A program made the position numbers and the translations under genes. A stretch of DNA of 64,000 nucleotides, from assembly GCA_965247035.1 (NCBI GenBank), contig CBDFGJ010000001.1:310001-374000 (forward strand), given 5' to 3'. This stretch comes from Azophilus sp965247035 (GTDB taxonomy: Bacteria; Pseudomonadota; Gammaproteobacteria; Pseudomonadales; Azotimanducaceae). This document shows, in pieces, positions 9,017 through 18,120 of this stretch. Numbering within the stretch: position 1 is the first letter of the stretch; each line of letters opens with the position of its first letter. The notes beneath the pieces are model-generated. The model ran no database searches and had not been told where the DNA came from. It saw only the letters and a program-made list of their open reading frames with translations.

Positions 9017-10450
9017 ATGTGCATGAACCGGGTGGGTTTTCAGGGGAAGCCGTTGACCGCCGCCGACAAGCCTATCGCCAAATCCAAGCTGGTTCTCTTC
9101 GCTTTGCCGGAGTATGCGATTTATCTCGGCAGCATCCCCGTTGGCCTCTATCTGCCATTGGTCTACTCCAAGGACTTTGGCCTCGAACTGGCCGATGTGG
9201 GCTTGATCCTGATCCTGGCTCGAGTGTCGGACGTGATCACCGACCCCCTGATCGGCTACCTCAGCGACCGCACCAAGGGCAGGTTCGGTCGGCGCAAGCC
9301 TTGGATGGCCGCGGGAGCCCTGCTAATGGCGGCTTCCGCCTTCCTGCTCTTCAACCCGCCCGGAGCGGTATCCAACTTCTATCTGTTGGAGTGCTCCGTG
9401 GGGCTGTGGCTGGGCTGGACCCTGATCAACATTCCCTACTACGCTTGGGGTGCTGAGCTGTCAGACAGCTACCACGAACGAACACGCATTACCGGCTGGC
9501 GGCAGGCGTTCGCCTTTCTGGGCAACGTGAGCGTTTTGACGGTGCCGGTGATTGCCGGTGAAATAACTGGCTACGGCGCCTTGCCTAGGGAAGGCTTAGC
9601 GATTATCGGCTTCATGGCGCTGGTGGCGTTGCCGGTGATGATTGCGACCACGCTTGCCACCGTGCCGGAGCGAAAGGACCTCAAGCCGGTGCGCTCGCCG
9701 TGGTGGAGAAACGCCGGTGCCATGCTCAAAAACGGCTCCTTTATGCTGCTGTTTTTCGGCTTTCTGCTGCAGGCGTTAGGCACCGGCTGGGGTTCGGCCA
9801 CGTTCATGCTGTTCGCCACCTTCGTGGTGCAGGCGGAGGCGTCCAGCCAGGCCATACTGCTGGGATATTTCGGGGCGAACATCATCTCCTTGCCCTTTTG
9901 GATCGCCCTTGCCCAGCGCGTTGGCAAGAAGCAGACCTGGATTGCCGGTGGGGTGCTGTTCGTGTTCGTCACGCCGCTGTTCCTGTTTCTAGAGGGCGGC
10001 GACCTAGGCTGGTTCTTCCTCGTGCTGGCGCTGTACGGCATCGCCGGCGGCAACTTCAGCGCCATGTCCATGTCGATGAAGGCCGATGTGATAGAAATTG
10101 CCTCGCGCCGGTCCGGCGAGGACATCGCCGGCTCCTACATCGCCGTTTGGTCCTTGGGCCAGAAACTGGTGGCGGCGTTGGGCTTAGGGGCGCTGCCGCT
10201 GCTGCAGATGCTGGACTTCTCCGCCACTGGCGGCAACAGCCCAGAGGCCATTCGGATGCTGTCCTACGTCTACGTGCTGCCGCCTTGGCTTTGCTACGCC
10301 CTAGCTGTGGTGGTCATCTGGCGCTACCCCATTTCCGCCGAACGCTTGGCGAGAATTCGCCGCCGCTTTGACCGTCGAGATGCTCGGCGCGCCGCCATCG
10401 GGTCACATTCCGCCGTCTTGCGCGAAGGCACCTCGGCGTTCAGGCAATAG
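9017..10450 (+). CDS. MFS transporter, GPH (MelB-like) type
   Basis: About 478 residues from the ATG at 9017; ATG 9023 is also possible, and the earlier TTG at 8963 would add a non-conserved extension. Twelve hydrophobic segments are apparent, starting at LVLFALPEYAIYLGSIP. The segment between helices 2 and 3 (DPLIGYLSDRTKGRFGRRKPW) is the signature of the glycoside-pentoside-hexuronide cation symporter family. It is an inner-membrane importer probably driven by Na+ or H+. The substrate is not predictable; the catabolic neighbours suggest an organic carbon source. The gene stands alone on the plus strand. Confidence 0.85.
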   Translation: MCMNRVGFQGKPLTAADKPIAKSKLVLFALPEYAIYLGSIPVGLYLPLVYSKDFGLELADVGLILILARVSDVITDPLIGYLSDRTKGRFGRRKPWMAAGALLMAASAFLLFNPPGAVSNFYLLECSVGLWLGWTLINIPYYAWGAELSDSYHERTRITGWRQAFAFLGNVSVLTVPVIAGEITGYGALPREGLAIIGFMALVALPVMIATTLATVPERKDLKPVRSPWWRNAGAMLKNGSFMLLFFGFLLQALGTGWGSATFMLFATFVVQAEASSQAILLGYFGANIISLPFWIALAQRVGKKQTWIAGGVLFVFVTPLFLFLEGGDLGWFFLVLALYGIAGGNFSAMSMSMKADVIEIASRRSGEDIAGSYIAVWSLGQKLVAALGLGALPLLQMLDFSATGGNSPEAIRMLSYVYVLPPWLCYALAVVVIWRYPISAERLARIRRRFDRRDARRAAIGSHSAVLREGTSAFRQ

Positions 10451-10575
10451 ACTGTAGGCATTGGTGGAGCACCAACAAGGCTTTCGTTTAGACTAGGCTC
10501 CTAGCCTCCGGGCCTGACTTGGCCGTGCGGCGGTGAAATCGACTATTTTGAAACCAGACACAGGGAGATTGCACA

Positions 10576-10950
10576 GTGTTGGGATATTGCACCATTGGCG
10601 TCAATGACATGGACCGGGCGGAGGCTTTTTATAATGCGCTGCTCGGCGAGATTGGGGCTTCTCAAATATTTGGCATGGATCGGATTAAGTTCTACGGCAC
10701 CACGCCGGCCGAATCCATGCTGGCCATCTGCATTCCGTACAACCAGGAAGCGCAGCAGCCGGGCAACGGCAACATGGTGTCCATCCCAGGCGGCGACCGC
10801 GCCGGAGTGGACCGGCTTTACGCCAAGGCCCTTGGGCTCGGCGCCACCGACGAAGGCCCTGCAGGTGAGCGCATGCCGGCGTTCTACGGCGCCTATGTGC
10901 GCGATCTTGACGGCAACAAGCTGTGCTTTTATGAAATGAAGATGGGCTAG
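10576..10950 (+). CDS. VOC-superfamily (glyoxalase-like) protein
   Basis: This 124-residue protein uses a GTG start with AGGGAG upstream (10562-10567). It begins LGYCTIGVNDMDRAEAFY and ends with GAYVRDLDGNKLCFYE, the two halves of a beta-alpha-beta-beta-beta vicinal oxygen chelate fold. The family includes glyoxalases, dioxygenases and resistance proteins. The metal-ligand pattern is incomplete in the first half, so catalysis is uncertain. It is cytoplasmic and single-domain. Confidence 0.8.
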   Translation: MLGYCTIGVNDMDRAEAFYNALLGEIGASQIFGMDRIKFYGTTPAESMLAICIPYNQEAQQPGNGNMVSIPGGDRAGVDRLYAKALGLGATDEGPAGERMPAFYGAYVRDLDGNKLCFYEMKMG

Positions 10951-11060
10951 CCTGCATAGCGGGCGCGACCTCGTTTAACGCAACAAACCGTTCATGCGAC
11001 ATCTGGCGCCGCCGGGCGCGAATGGCTTGTTCCTGTTGCTGTCCATTGAGCGAAGGTCCA

Positions 11061-11816
11061 ATGCAACTGACCGATGAGCAGATAGCGCGCTATTGGGAGC
11101 AGGGGTACCTGTTGTTGGCCGGCCTGATCCCGCAGCCGCGGCTGGCCCGCTACGAGAAGCGCTTTGTCGCTTTGGCCACGGGCGCTGCGCCGCCGACTGA
11201 CGGCATGAAGATTATGCGCGACATCATGGTCGTCAAAGGGGCGGTGGCGGCTGCGAGCTCCCTGGCCGCAGTCAACAAATTGATGAACTTTGAAGAGGAT
11301 TCGGCGCTGTACGGCTTTGCCTTGGAGCCGAATCTATTGGCCGCCGTTCGCTGCCTGATTGGCCAAGACCTGTACAGCATCTCGACCAACCTGTTCAACA
11401 AGCCGCCGGGCGTGGACGGACGGCACCCATTGCATCAGGATTTGCGCTACTTCCACATCCGTCCGGCGGACAAGATTTTGGGCGTGTGGACGGCGTTCGG
11501 CCGCACTGACCGTGAAAACGGTTGCTTGGCCGTTGTGCCGGGCAGCCACAAAGGGGCGCTGCTTGAACATGAAAGCCCGGATTGGGAGTACGTCAATGCG
11601 GGGTTTTACGGTGTTGAAGGTGCCCCCGGCCAACGTCAGCATGTGTCGATGGCGCTTGGCGATACGCTTCTGTTTCATCCATTGCTGATTCACGGCTCCG
11701 GACGCAACCGCAGCGACCATTGCCGCCGCGCCATTTCCGCACACTACGCCTGGGCGGACTGTGAATCGCCCCGGCGGGATTGGCGCGTGGGCAAGCAGGC
11801 GCGGCGCATCCACTGA
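11061..11816 (+). CDS. Phytanoyl-CoA dioxygenase (PhyH) family protein
   Basis: About 251 residues from the ATG at 11061, preceded by GAAGG; the longer frame from 11022 adds a cysteine-rich leader that looks spurious. The start LTDEQIARYWEQGYLLLAGLI is typical of PhyH proteins. The non-haem iron triad is visible as HQD in HPLHQDLRYFHI and the distal His in LLIHGSGRN, with a nearby Arg for 2-oxoglutarate. The enzyme should hydroxylate a lipid-like or CoA-linked substrate using iron, oxygen and 2-oxoglutarate. Acyl-CoA genes nearby fit lipid catabolism. Confidence 0.88.
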   Translation: MQLTDEQIARYWEQGYLLLAGLIPQPRLARYEKRFVALATGAAPPTDGMKIMRDIMVVKGAVAAASSLAAVNKLMNFEEDSALYGFALEPNLLAAVRCLIGQDLYSISTNLFNKPPGVDGRHPLHQDLRYFHIRPADKILGVWTAFGRTDRENGCLAVVPGSHKGALLEHESPDWEYVNAGFYGVEGAPGQRQHVSMALGDTLLFHPLLIHGSGRNRSDHCRRAISAHYAWADCESPRRDWRVGKQARRIH

Positions 11817-11934
11817 ATAGGAGTGGCGTTTCCAGCGCCACGGCCGCCACCGCCACTGGCTTCCTCCACGAGGTCCTGCAGCGCATGCCCGTGAGTTGGT
11901 GCCGGTCGAACAGAGCGGATTTTCGAGGTGCCCT

Positions 11935-12288
11935 TTAGTCCTTGGCGGTGAAGAAGTCCGCTCGGGGCGTCATGGTTTCATCGTAGACCGGCTCCGTCAA
12001 ATCCACCCGATACTTGGACACGTCCGAGCCGGTGATGCCGAAGGAGCCGAGGTTATCCCGCATCTTCAAGTACCACTCGCATTCGAAATGGGCCTTGAGC
12101 GCCGCTTCGCTCTCCCAGCGCTCAAATACTCGGATGCGGCCAGGGATGCGCGGGTCCGGGCACCAATCGTAGTCCAAGCAGCCTGCCTCGGTGAGGGCGC
12201 CGTCGATTAGCGGTCGCCCGGCCTCAAGAGCAGGGGCGATGTTTTCGGGTGGCATGTCGATGGTGCCGGAAATGATGATTTTGGTCAT
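11935..12288 (-). CDS. Antibiotic biosynthesis monooxygenase (ABM) domain protein
   Basis: About 117 residues from the ATG at 12288; the longer frame to 12411 runs into the region upstream of the divergent acyl-CoA dehydrogenase gene. It begins TKIIISGTIDMPPENIAPAL and includes GCLDYDW and the FERWESEAALKAHF segment, both typical of ABM/quinol monooxygenase-like ferredoxin folds. Such small proteins act on quinones or serve as dimeric scaffolds. It is cytoplasmic. It is divergent from the acyl-CoA dehydrogenase gene, so a shared control region of about 130 bp is likely. Confidence 0.8.
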   Translation of the reverse strand: MTKIIISGTIDMPPENIAPALEAGRPLIDGALTEAGCLDYDWCPDPRIPGRIRVFERWESEAALKAHFECEWYLKMRDNLGSFGITGSDVSKYRVDLTEPVYDETMTPRADFFTAKD

Positions 12289-12416
12289 GGGTTTAATGAT
12301 CTCCAAATGTTGTGGAACGGGAACTATTGGCGGCAAGCGAAGTTGACGCAGTGATTGGAAAACGGAAATATGTAACAACTTGCGTTCATGATCAATCCGG
12401 GAGAGAAGCAAAACCC

Positions 12417-13619
12417 ATGGATTTTACCTTTAGTGCCGAGGATGAAGCGTTTCGCGGCGAGGTGCAGGCGTTTTTAGAGGACAAGCTCACCGATGAGATG
12501 CGGCGGGCGGCGTCCCGCACCACCACGGTGTTTGCGGACAAGGACTTGGCCATGGCTTGGCAGCGCATCCTGGTTAAGCAGGGCTGGGCGGTGCCGTCTT
12601 GGCCGGTGGAGTACGGCGGCACCGGCTGGTCCGCCGCGCAAAAGTACATCTTTGGCGAGGAATTGGCTCGGTTCGGTGCGCCGGGCTTGATTCCACTGGG
12701 CTTGCGCATGCTTGCGCCGGTGTTGTTCAAGTACGGCACCGATCAGCAGAAGGCCCACTACCTGCCGAAGATGCTTTCCGGAGAGCACTATTGGTGCCAA
12801 GGCTACTCCGAGCCCGGGGCCGGGTCCGATCTATCGAGCCTGAAGACCTCGGCGGTGAAGGACGGCGATGACTACATCGTCAACGGCTCGAAGATCTGGA
12901 CCACCCATGCTCAGTTTGCGGACCACATCTTCTGCTTGGTGCGTACCGACAGCTCCGGCCGCCGTCAACAGGGCATTACCTTCCTGCTCATTCCCATGGC
13001 GACGCCGGGTGTCAAGGTGGAGCCCATCATCACCTTGGCCGGTGACCATGAGGTTAACCAAGTGTTCTTTGACGACGTTCGCGTGCCCGTGGCCAATCGG
13101 GTGGGGCCGGAGCACGATGGCTGGAACGTGGCCAAGTATCTGCTTGAGTTTGAGCGCGGCGGCGGTGGTGCCGCGGCGCGGCTGCAAGTGTCCTTGGACC
13201 ATCTGCAAGCCATTGCCGAATCGGAGCTAAATGGCGTCACGCCGCTATGGACGTCGCCGGTTTTTCGCGCCCGCAGCAACGCCTTGGACATCCGCGTTCG
13301 GGCGTTGCAGTTCGCGGAGCACGTCACGCTGGCGCGCCTGTCTCGGGGCGAATCGCCGGGCCCTGGGTCGTCGTTGGCGAAAAACATGACGGTTGAGATT
13401 GATCAGGGCATCAACGAACTCAAGCTGGAAGCCATCGGCTACTACGCCATGCCGCACGCCAACTTGATTTCCATGAACGGCTACAACGAGCCCCGTGTTG
13501 GTCCCGACCATGCGGAGACGGTGACGCCGCGCTACCTGAATTCCAGGGCCGCTTCGATATTCGGCGGCGCTTGCGAGGTGCAGAAGAACATCATCGCCAA
13601 AGTGGTGCTCGGGCTTTAG
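12417..13619 (+). CDS. Acyl-CoA dehydrogenase
   Basis: About 400 residues from the ATG at 12417, preceded by GGGAGAG. The N terminus MDFTFSAEDEAFRGEVQAFL is the standard family start. The FAD-binding signature WCQGYSEPGAGSDLSSL and the later KIWTTHAQFADHIFCLVRTD are intact, and the C-terminal FGGACEVQKNIIAK segment is present. It is a cytoplasmic flavoenzyme oxidising an acyl-CoA to the 2,3-enoyl-CoA and passing electrons to ETF. Chain-length specificity cannot be read. It is followed by dehydrogenase and hydratase genes on the same strand. Confidence 0.9.
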   Translation: MDFTFSAEDEAFRGEVQAFLEDKLTDEMRRAASRTTTVFADKDLAMAWQRILVKQGWAVPSWPVEYGGTGWSAAQKYIFGEELARFGAPGLIPLGLRMLAPVLFKYGTDQQKAHYLPKMLSGEHYWCQGYSEPGAGSDLSSLKTSAVKDGDDYIVNGSKIWTTHAQFADHIFCLVRTDSSGRRQQGITFLLIPMATPGVKVEPIITLAGDHEVNQVFFDDVRVPVANRVGPEHDGWNVAKYLLEFERGGGGAAARLQVSLDHLQAIAESELNGVTPLWTSPVFRARSNALDIRVRALQFAEHVTLARLSRGESPGPGSSLAKNMTVEIDQGINELKLEAIGYYAMPHANLISMNGYNEPRVGPDHAETVTPRYLNSRAASIFGGACEVQKNIIAKVVLGL

Positions 13620-13849
13620 GTGCTGGCCGCCAGCGCCATATCCGGCACCGGTGGAGGAGCATCACTCCTTGGCGATGTATATGATGTGCTGGTCGCCAGC
13701 GCCCTGTTCGGAACTGCTGCCGAGTGGATCGGGCGCTGGCGCAACTGGGCGCTGGCGGGCTTCACCAAGTGGTGACATTGTCCGACTTCGACACCCGCTT
13801 TGAGGTGCTGGAGCAGGTTGGCGTCAAGGCTCCGCCGCGGGTTTAGGGC

Positions 13850-14884
13850 ATGAGCGTGCAGGATGCCGCCGCGGCGGAGGCATTTCCTGGAAGCGGAGAC
13901 GAGCGGCTTGGTCGCCTTGCCAAGCCTTTGGTCATCCTCACCCGCCGCTGGCCGAGCCGGGTGCAGGAGCGCTTGCGCTCGGAATTTGAGGTGTGTTTCA
14001 ACGCCGACGACCATCCTTTCTCCCGCACTGAATTGAGCGCCGCCCTGCAGCACGCCGATGCCCTTTGCGCCACGGTCAGTGATGACTTGCCGGCGGAGCT
14101 GTTCCCGCCCGCGCCGCGCTGCCGGATCATCGCCAATTTCGGGGTCGGTGTGAACCACATTGACCTAGCCGCCGCCCGCGCCCGGGGCATAGTCGTCAGC
14201 AACACGCCGGATGTGCTGACCGAGTGCACGGCCGACTTGGCCTTGGCGCTGATGCTGATGTCCGCGAGACGGGCGGGGGAGGGGGAGCGAATGGTGCGCG
14301 CCGGTCGATGGACCGGCTGGAGTCCCACCCACATGATGGGTGCCCGGGTTGGCGGCAAGACCTTGGGCATCGTCGGCATGGGACGCATTGGCGCGGCGGT
14401 GGCGCGGCGCGCCCACCGGGGCTTCGGCATGAGCATCCGCTGCTTTAGCCGCAGCCCTGCGCCGGCATCCGTTCTCAAAGATCTGGATGCTGAGCAGACG
14501 AATTCCCTGGACGAACTCCTGCCAACGGTGGACTTTCTTTCCCTGCACTGTCCCGCCAACGACGAAAGCCACCACCTGATCGACGCGGCGAGGCTGGCAC
14601 TCATGCGCCCAACGGCCCATCTCATCAATACGTCCCGCGGCAGCGTGGTTGACGAGCAGGCCCTTGCCCATGCGCTCAAGAATGGCCTGATAGCCGGCGC
14701 TGGACTGGATGTCTATGAGCGCGAACCCAGTGTGCATGAGGCTCTGCTTAGCTTGAACAATGTGGTGCTGCTACCCCACCTTGGCAGCGGCACTCTGGAG
14801 ACGCGGGAGGCCATGGGCTTGCGCGCCTTCCAGAACCTACGGGCGTTTTTCGCCGGCCGGCCGCCGCCGGATGCTTGCAATTGA
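13850..14884 (+). CDS. D-isomer-specific 2-hydroxyacid dehydrogenase
   Basis: This 344-residue protein has the NAD(P)-binding motif GIVGMGRIGAAVARRA and the family segments IIANFGVGVNHIDLAAA, SLHCPANDESHHLID and INTSRGSVVDEQAL. Its catalytic residues are expected to be Arg, Glu and His; LLPHLGSGTLETREAM supplies the His. It resembles glyoxylate/hydroxypyruvate reductases. It is cytoplasmic. The 230 bases before it hold only a short imperfect duplication (GTGCTGG-CGCCAGCGCC repeated at 13620 and 13687). Confidence 0.88.
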   Translation: MSVQDAAAAEAFPGSGDERLGRLAKPLVILTRRWPSRVQERLRSEFEVCFNADDHPFSRTELSAALQHADALCATVSDDLPAELFPPAPRCRIIANFGVGVNHIDLAAARARGIVVSNTPDVLTECTADLALALMLMSARRAGEGERMVRAGRWTGWSPTHMMGARVGGKTLGIVGMGRIGAAVARRAHRGFGMSIRCFSRSPAPASVLKDLDAEQTNSLDELLPTVDFLSLHCPANDESHHLIDAARLALMRPTAHLINTSRGSVVDEQALAHALKNGLIAGAGLDVYEREPSVHEALLSLNNVVLLPHLGSGTLETREAMGLRAFQNLRAFFAGRPPPDACN

Positions 14885-15127
14885 CTGATTCGCCTGCGTC
14901 CGTCCGCTGCTAAGCGGCAATATGCAAGCCCAAGCCGAATCCCCCAGCTGAAATCGGATTTGCTCGGTTGTCGCCGAGACCCGGCCGGAGGACGTGTTCG
15001 GATGTCTCGCCTATGACAATGCGCCAACGTCTCTTGCTGAGATGGAGGCGGGGGTTCTGGTGGGAGCCAGGGTTTAGAAGCTAGTATGTATCCTGTATCT
15101 AGCACGTATCATGTATAAGGAGATGAC

Positions 15128-15955
15128 ATGTACCAGCAAATTGCCTACGAAGTTCAAGATCCGGTGGCTGTCATTACCATGAATCGGCCAGACCGCTTGA
15201 ATGCCTTTACAACGCGTATGCTGGCGGAGATTCGCCACGCCTTGGCGGCGGCTGAAAGAGATGTTGATGTAGTTGGCATCGTCCTGACTGGTGCTGGCCG
15301 TGGCTTTTGCGCCGGCATGGATATGGGTAGCCTAGACAATCTTTCCTCCGGCACGTCTGAACGGGAAGACCTTTCTGCGCTTGAAGCCGCTCCGGGAGAC
15401 CCCGAGCTTGGCCCCAACTTCCAAGTGACCTATTCCTATTTGTTGGCCATCAGAAAGCCGCTCATCGCCGCTGTTAACGGTGCCTGTGCTGGGCTCGGGT
15501 TTGTCATCGCCATGCTCGCGGATATGCGTTTCGTGGAGCGTCAAGCCAAGTTCACCACGTCGTTTTCCCAACGGGGCTTGATCGCCGAGCATGGGGTCAG
15601 TTGGATGCTGCCGCGCCTCATCGGCTCCGGTCGGGCGCTGGACCTGCTGTGGAGCGCGCGCAAGTTCAGCGGCGAGGAAGCGCAGCGCCTCGGCTTGGCG
15701 GAGCGTCTGCTGGACCAAGGGCAAAGCGTTCAGGCGGCCAAAGACTATATCGCTGAACTGGCTGCATCGGCTTCGCCCAAGAGTTTGCAAGTGATGAAGG
15801 CGCAGGTCTATCGGCATCTGAACATGCCCTTGGCAGAGGCCATGGCCGAGACCAACGAGTGGATGGCGGCAAGCCTGAAGCGAGAGGACTTCAAGGAGGG
15901 TGTGCGCTCCTTCATCGAACGACGGCCGCCGCAATTCAAGCGCATTTCATTGTGA
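15128..15955 (+). CDS. Enoyl-CoA hydratase/isomerase
   Basis: The protein has 275 residues, with AAGGAG seven bases before the ATG. The crotonase fold is clear: VAVITMNRPDRLNAFTT at the N terminus, the oxyanion-hole segment GRGFCAGMDMGSL, and NGACAGLGFVIAMLADMRF. A glutamate equivalent occurs in QRGLIAEHGVSWMLPRLIG, which fits the hydratase subfamily. It adds water to 2-enoyl-CoA in fatty-acid breakdown. The upstream 240 bases hold an AT-rich tract with repeated GTAT elements (15085-15117), possibly the promoter. Confidence 0.9.
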   Translation: MYQQIAYEVQDPVAVITMNRPDRLNAFTTRMLAEIRHALAAAERDVDVVGIVLTGAGRGFCAGMDMGSLDNLSSGTSEREDLSALEAAPGDPELGPNFQVTYSYLLAIRKPLIAAVNGACAGLGFVIAMLADMRFVERQAKFTTSFSQRGLIAEHGVSWMLPRLIGSGRALDLLWSARKFSGEEAQRLGLAERLLDQGQSVQAAKDYIAELAASASPKSLQVMKAQVYRHLNMPLAEAMAETNEWMAASLKREDFKEGVRSFIERRPPQFKRISL

Positions 15956-15986
15956 TGGCCGATGCCGCCCCTGCTGGAGCGCAGTC

Positions 15987-16772
15987 ATGCCGGAAGTGAT
16001 CGCCACGGATGCGCAAATCGACGATTGGGTTGAACTGGTGGACGGCTTGAACCGGTTCCTGCGCCTGCGCACCACCCCAATTGGCATGAAGCTGTTCGTC
16101 AGCGTGGAGGAAATGGCCGCAGTGCCTCGCTTGCGCCGGCCGAAGGCCATCCACACCACGGATCAGATTGTTGGCCAAGCGGCGCGCAACGGCTGGACCG
16201 TTGGCATCACCGCTGAGGACCTGGTCGGCGCCCAATGCAGCACCGTCATTGGCTTGCATCCGCGCAGCCCGGAATGGCTTTCCGGCGACCGCATGGCTGG
16301 CGTCTGGTACGCCGACCAAGACAACGCCAGCGCCCATCAGCACGCCATGGACGTGGCGCCTTTCGGGGTTCACCAAGCGATGGCTGTTAGCCCATTGGCT
16401 AGCGGGCGGCTTAACCCGCCGGACATCTGCCTGATATACGCCACCCCGGCGCAGATGATCCTGTTCATCAATGGGCTGCAATGGACCGGCTACAAGAAGC
16501 TTCAGTGGGGTTGCGTGGGAGAATCCTCCTGCGCGGATTCCTGGGGCCGGGCGCTAGCCACCGGGGAGCCTAGCCTATCCATTCCCTGTTTCGCCGAACG
16601 GCGCTACGGCGGCGTCATGGAGGACGAGCTGCTGATGGCGCTGCCGCCGCAATTTTTGCCCAAGGTTCTGGCTGGTCTGGACGCCCTTGCACGCAACGGC
16701 CTGCGCTACCCCATCGCGCCCTACGGGGTGAACAACGATGTCCGGGCTGGCATGGGGGTGAGCTACGACTAA
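15987..16772 (+). CDS. DUF169 family protein
   Basis: About 261 residues from the ATG at 15987; the frame to 15900 overlaps the hydratase gene and is less likely. The N-terminal LRLRTTPIGMKLF and the AEDLVGAQCSTVIGL segment match DUF169 (COG2043), cytoplasmic proteins of unknown function often found with redox or catabolic genes. Several conserved-looking cysteines occur (GCVGESSCADSWG), suggesting cofactor or metal binding. The 31-bp spacing to the hydratase gene suggests one transcript. Confidence 0.8.
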   Translation: MPEVIATDAQIDDWVELVDGLNRFLRLRTTPIGMKLFVSVEEMAAVPRLRRPKAIHTTDQIVGQAARNGWTVGITAEDLVGAQCSTVIGLHPRSPEWLSGDRMAGVWYADQDNASAHQHAMDVAPFGVHQAMAVSPLASGRLNPPDICLIYATPAQMILFINGLQWTGYKKLQWGCVGESSCADSWGRALATGEPSLSIPCFAERRYGGVMEDELLMALPPQFLPKVLAGLDALARNGLRYPIAPYGVNNDVRAGMGVSYD

Positions 16773-16861
16773 CCAGGCGACGCCTTCACGGAACCAACTT
16801 AACCGGAGCGGGTCTGATCGTTGCTGGGTTCCTCGTCGGCTTGGGGTGCTTGCCTGCCGGC

Positions 16862-17035
16862 GCGTTAAGCTCGTGCTGGCACCCATCCCTTGGCCCGAAG
16901 ACGGGGCCGTGCATCGGCAGGTAAGCGCCCCAAGCCGACTCCACTTCAGACCCGGTTGGTCGCATTGGACCGCCGCCGAACTCGTTCCGTTGTTTGCGCG
17001 TCAGCGGAGTGCTGCCCGCCGTGGGTGGTTCAGAT
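16862..17035 (+). repeat. Dispersed intergenic repeat, copy 1
   Basis: The block from GCGTTAAGCTCGTGCT to CCGTGGGTGG recurs in inverted orientation at 51080-51250, with long matching stretches (for example ACGGGGCCGTGC, CGGCAGGT, AGCGCCCCAA). Both copies lie between genes and neither encodes a convincing protein. The remainder of the 410-base gap (16773-17182) shows nothing else. It may be a leftover of a common gene or element of this genome. Confidence 0.5.
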
Positions 17036-17182
17036 CGGCGAGAGGGCGGTCGGTGGGTGCGAATTCGGCTCTTTTGCGCGGGGGTGGCTGGCTCCCCGGC
17101 TGAAGGCTGCTGCGGTCAAGAGGACGAGCGATGCGGGTCGTGGAACAGCCGCTGTCAGTCCGTCGGATGGCCCCGTGATGGC

Positions 17183-17818
17183 TTAGCGTCCGTCCGGGCT
17201 GATCGAAAAATTGAGCTTTGCTGCGGATTGGTACGCTGGCCGCGCGGTCTGGCGATCACAATAGGCGCCAAGCCTTGGCGGTAGGTCGATGTCGTAGGCC
17301 ACGGCCCAGATCAGGCAACTGGTTAGCATGATGTCGGCGCCGGTGAACCCCTGCCCGACGAGGTGGTCTTGGTCGCTAAGGCGCTTATCGGCGAAGGCGA
17401 TTTGCTTGGTGAAGCCCTTGATGGCGGTCTCTACGGCGGCTGGTGCTTCACCGTACAAGGCGGCCAGGTCCCGATGCTTGCGCACCACGTACAGGGTGTG
17501 GGCGTCAAGCTCCATCTGCACATAGCTCAGCCACTCGTTGTACACCGCCCGCACCCTTGTGCCGGATTGGGGCGACAGACCTGTTTGGGGGCCGTAGGTG
17601 TCGGCCAAATAGGTGATGATGGCGCCGCTTTCGGTCAGCACGAAATCGTCATCAACCAGCACCGGCACCTTGCCTTTGATGTTGAGGGCGATGAACGCGG
17701 CGGTCTGGGTTCCGCCTGAGCGTGGCCCAATCAACCTTGGTTGGTAGCTGAGCTGTAGTTCGTGCGCCATCCAATGGGCGCGCAGGGTGCGTACGGTCGC
17801 GCCGCCCCAAATTGTCAT
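17183..17818 (-). CDS. Glutathione S-transferase family protein
   Basis: About 211 residues from the ATG at 17818. The N-terminal thioredoxin-fold half carries KVPVLVDDDFVLTESGAIITYLADTYG, the glutathione-binding region with the conserved Pro and Glu-Ser. The helical C-terminal half includes FADKRLSDQDHLVGQGFTGADIMLTSCLIWA, with the N-capping box typical of GSTs. It is cytoplasmic and conjugates glutathione or acts as a peroxidase or isomerase. Its start codon overlaps the stop of the upstream ABM gene (TGATG), so they are translationally coupled. Confidence 0.88.
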   Translation of the reverse strand: MTIWGGATVRTLRAHWMAHELQLSYQPRLIGPRSGGTQTAAFIALNIKGKVPVLVDDDFVLTESGAIITYLADTYGPQTGLSPQSGTRVRAVYNEWLSYVQMELDAHTLYVVRKHRDLAALYGEAPAAVETAIKGFTKQIAFADKRLSDQDHLVGQGFTGADIMLTSCLIWAVAYDIDLPPRLGAYCDRQTARPAYQSAAKLNFSISPDGR

Positions 17819-18120
17819 CACATTGGCATCTCTATTTCAGCGGCCTCATAGAAGTGGGCTTCCACTGCCTTGGGCGGGTGCGCTTGCATGGCGGCTTGAA
17901 ACGTGGCCATGTGTGGGGTTCTGAAGTGCGCTTGCAGGGCCTCCTGGCTGGTCCAGCGCTCCGTGATGCGGAGGGCGCTTGGGTCGGCCAGCTCCACGCT
18001 GAAGGTATAGTCCTCGCAGCCGTCCTCTTGCATCGAGGCGTTCTGCATGGTGATGATGGCGTCCTTCAGCGCTGCCACCGTTGCCGGCGTCGCCTCCATT
18101 CGAGCGTTCACTACAATCAT
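17818..18120 (-). CDS. Putative quinol monooxygenase (ABM domain)
   Basis: About 100 residues from the ATG at 18120, with AGGA eight bases upstream; a TTG at 18141 would add seven residues. It begins MIVVNARMEATPATVAAL and contains GCEDYTF and LRITERWTSQEALQAHF, the pattern of YgiN-like ABM dimers. The product is cytoplasmic. Overlap with the GST gene suggests a small stress or detoxification operon. It is a distant relative of the ABM protein at 11935-12288. Confidence 0.82.
   Translation of the reverse strand: MIVVNARMEATPATVAALKDAIITMQNASMQEDGCEDYTFSVELADPSALRITERWTSQEALQAHFRTPHMATFQAAMQAHPPKAVEAHFYEAAEIEMPM

Noticed and set aside
13616..14158. 180-codon minus-strand frame
   Set aside because: It lies antisense to the 2-hydroxyacid dehydrogenase gene and has no family features.
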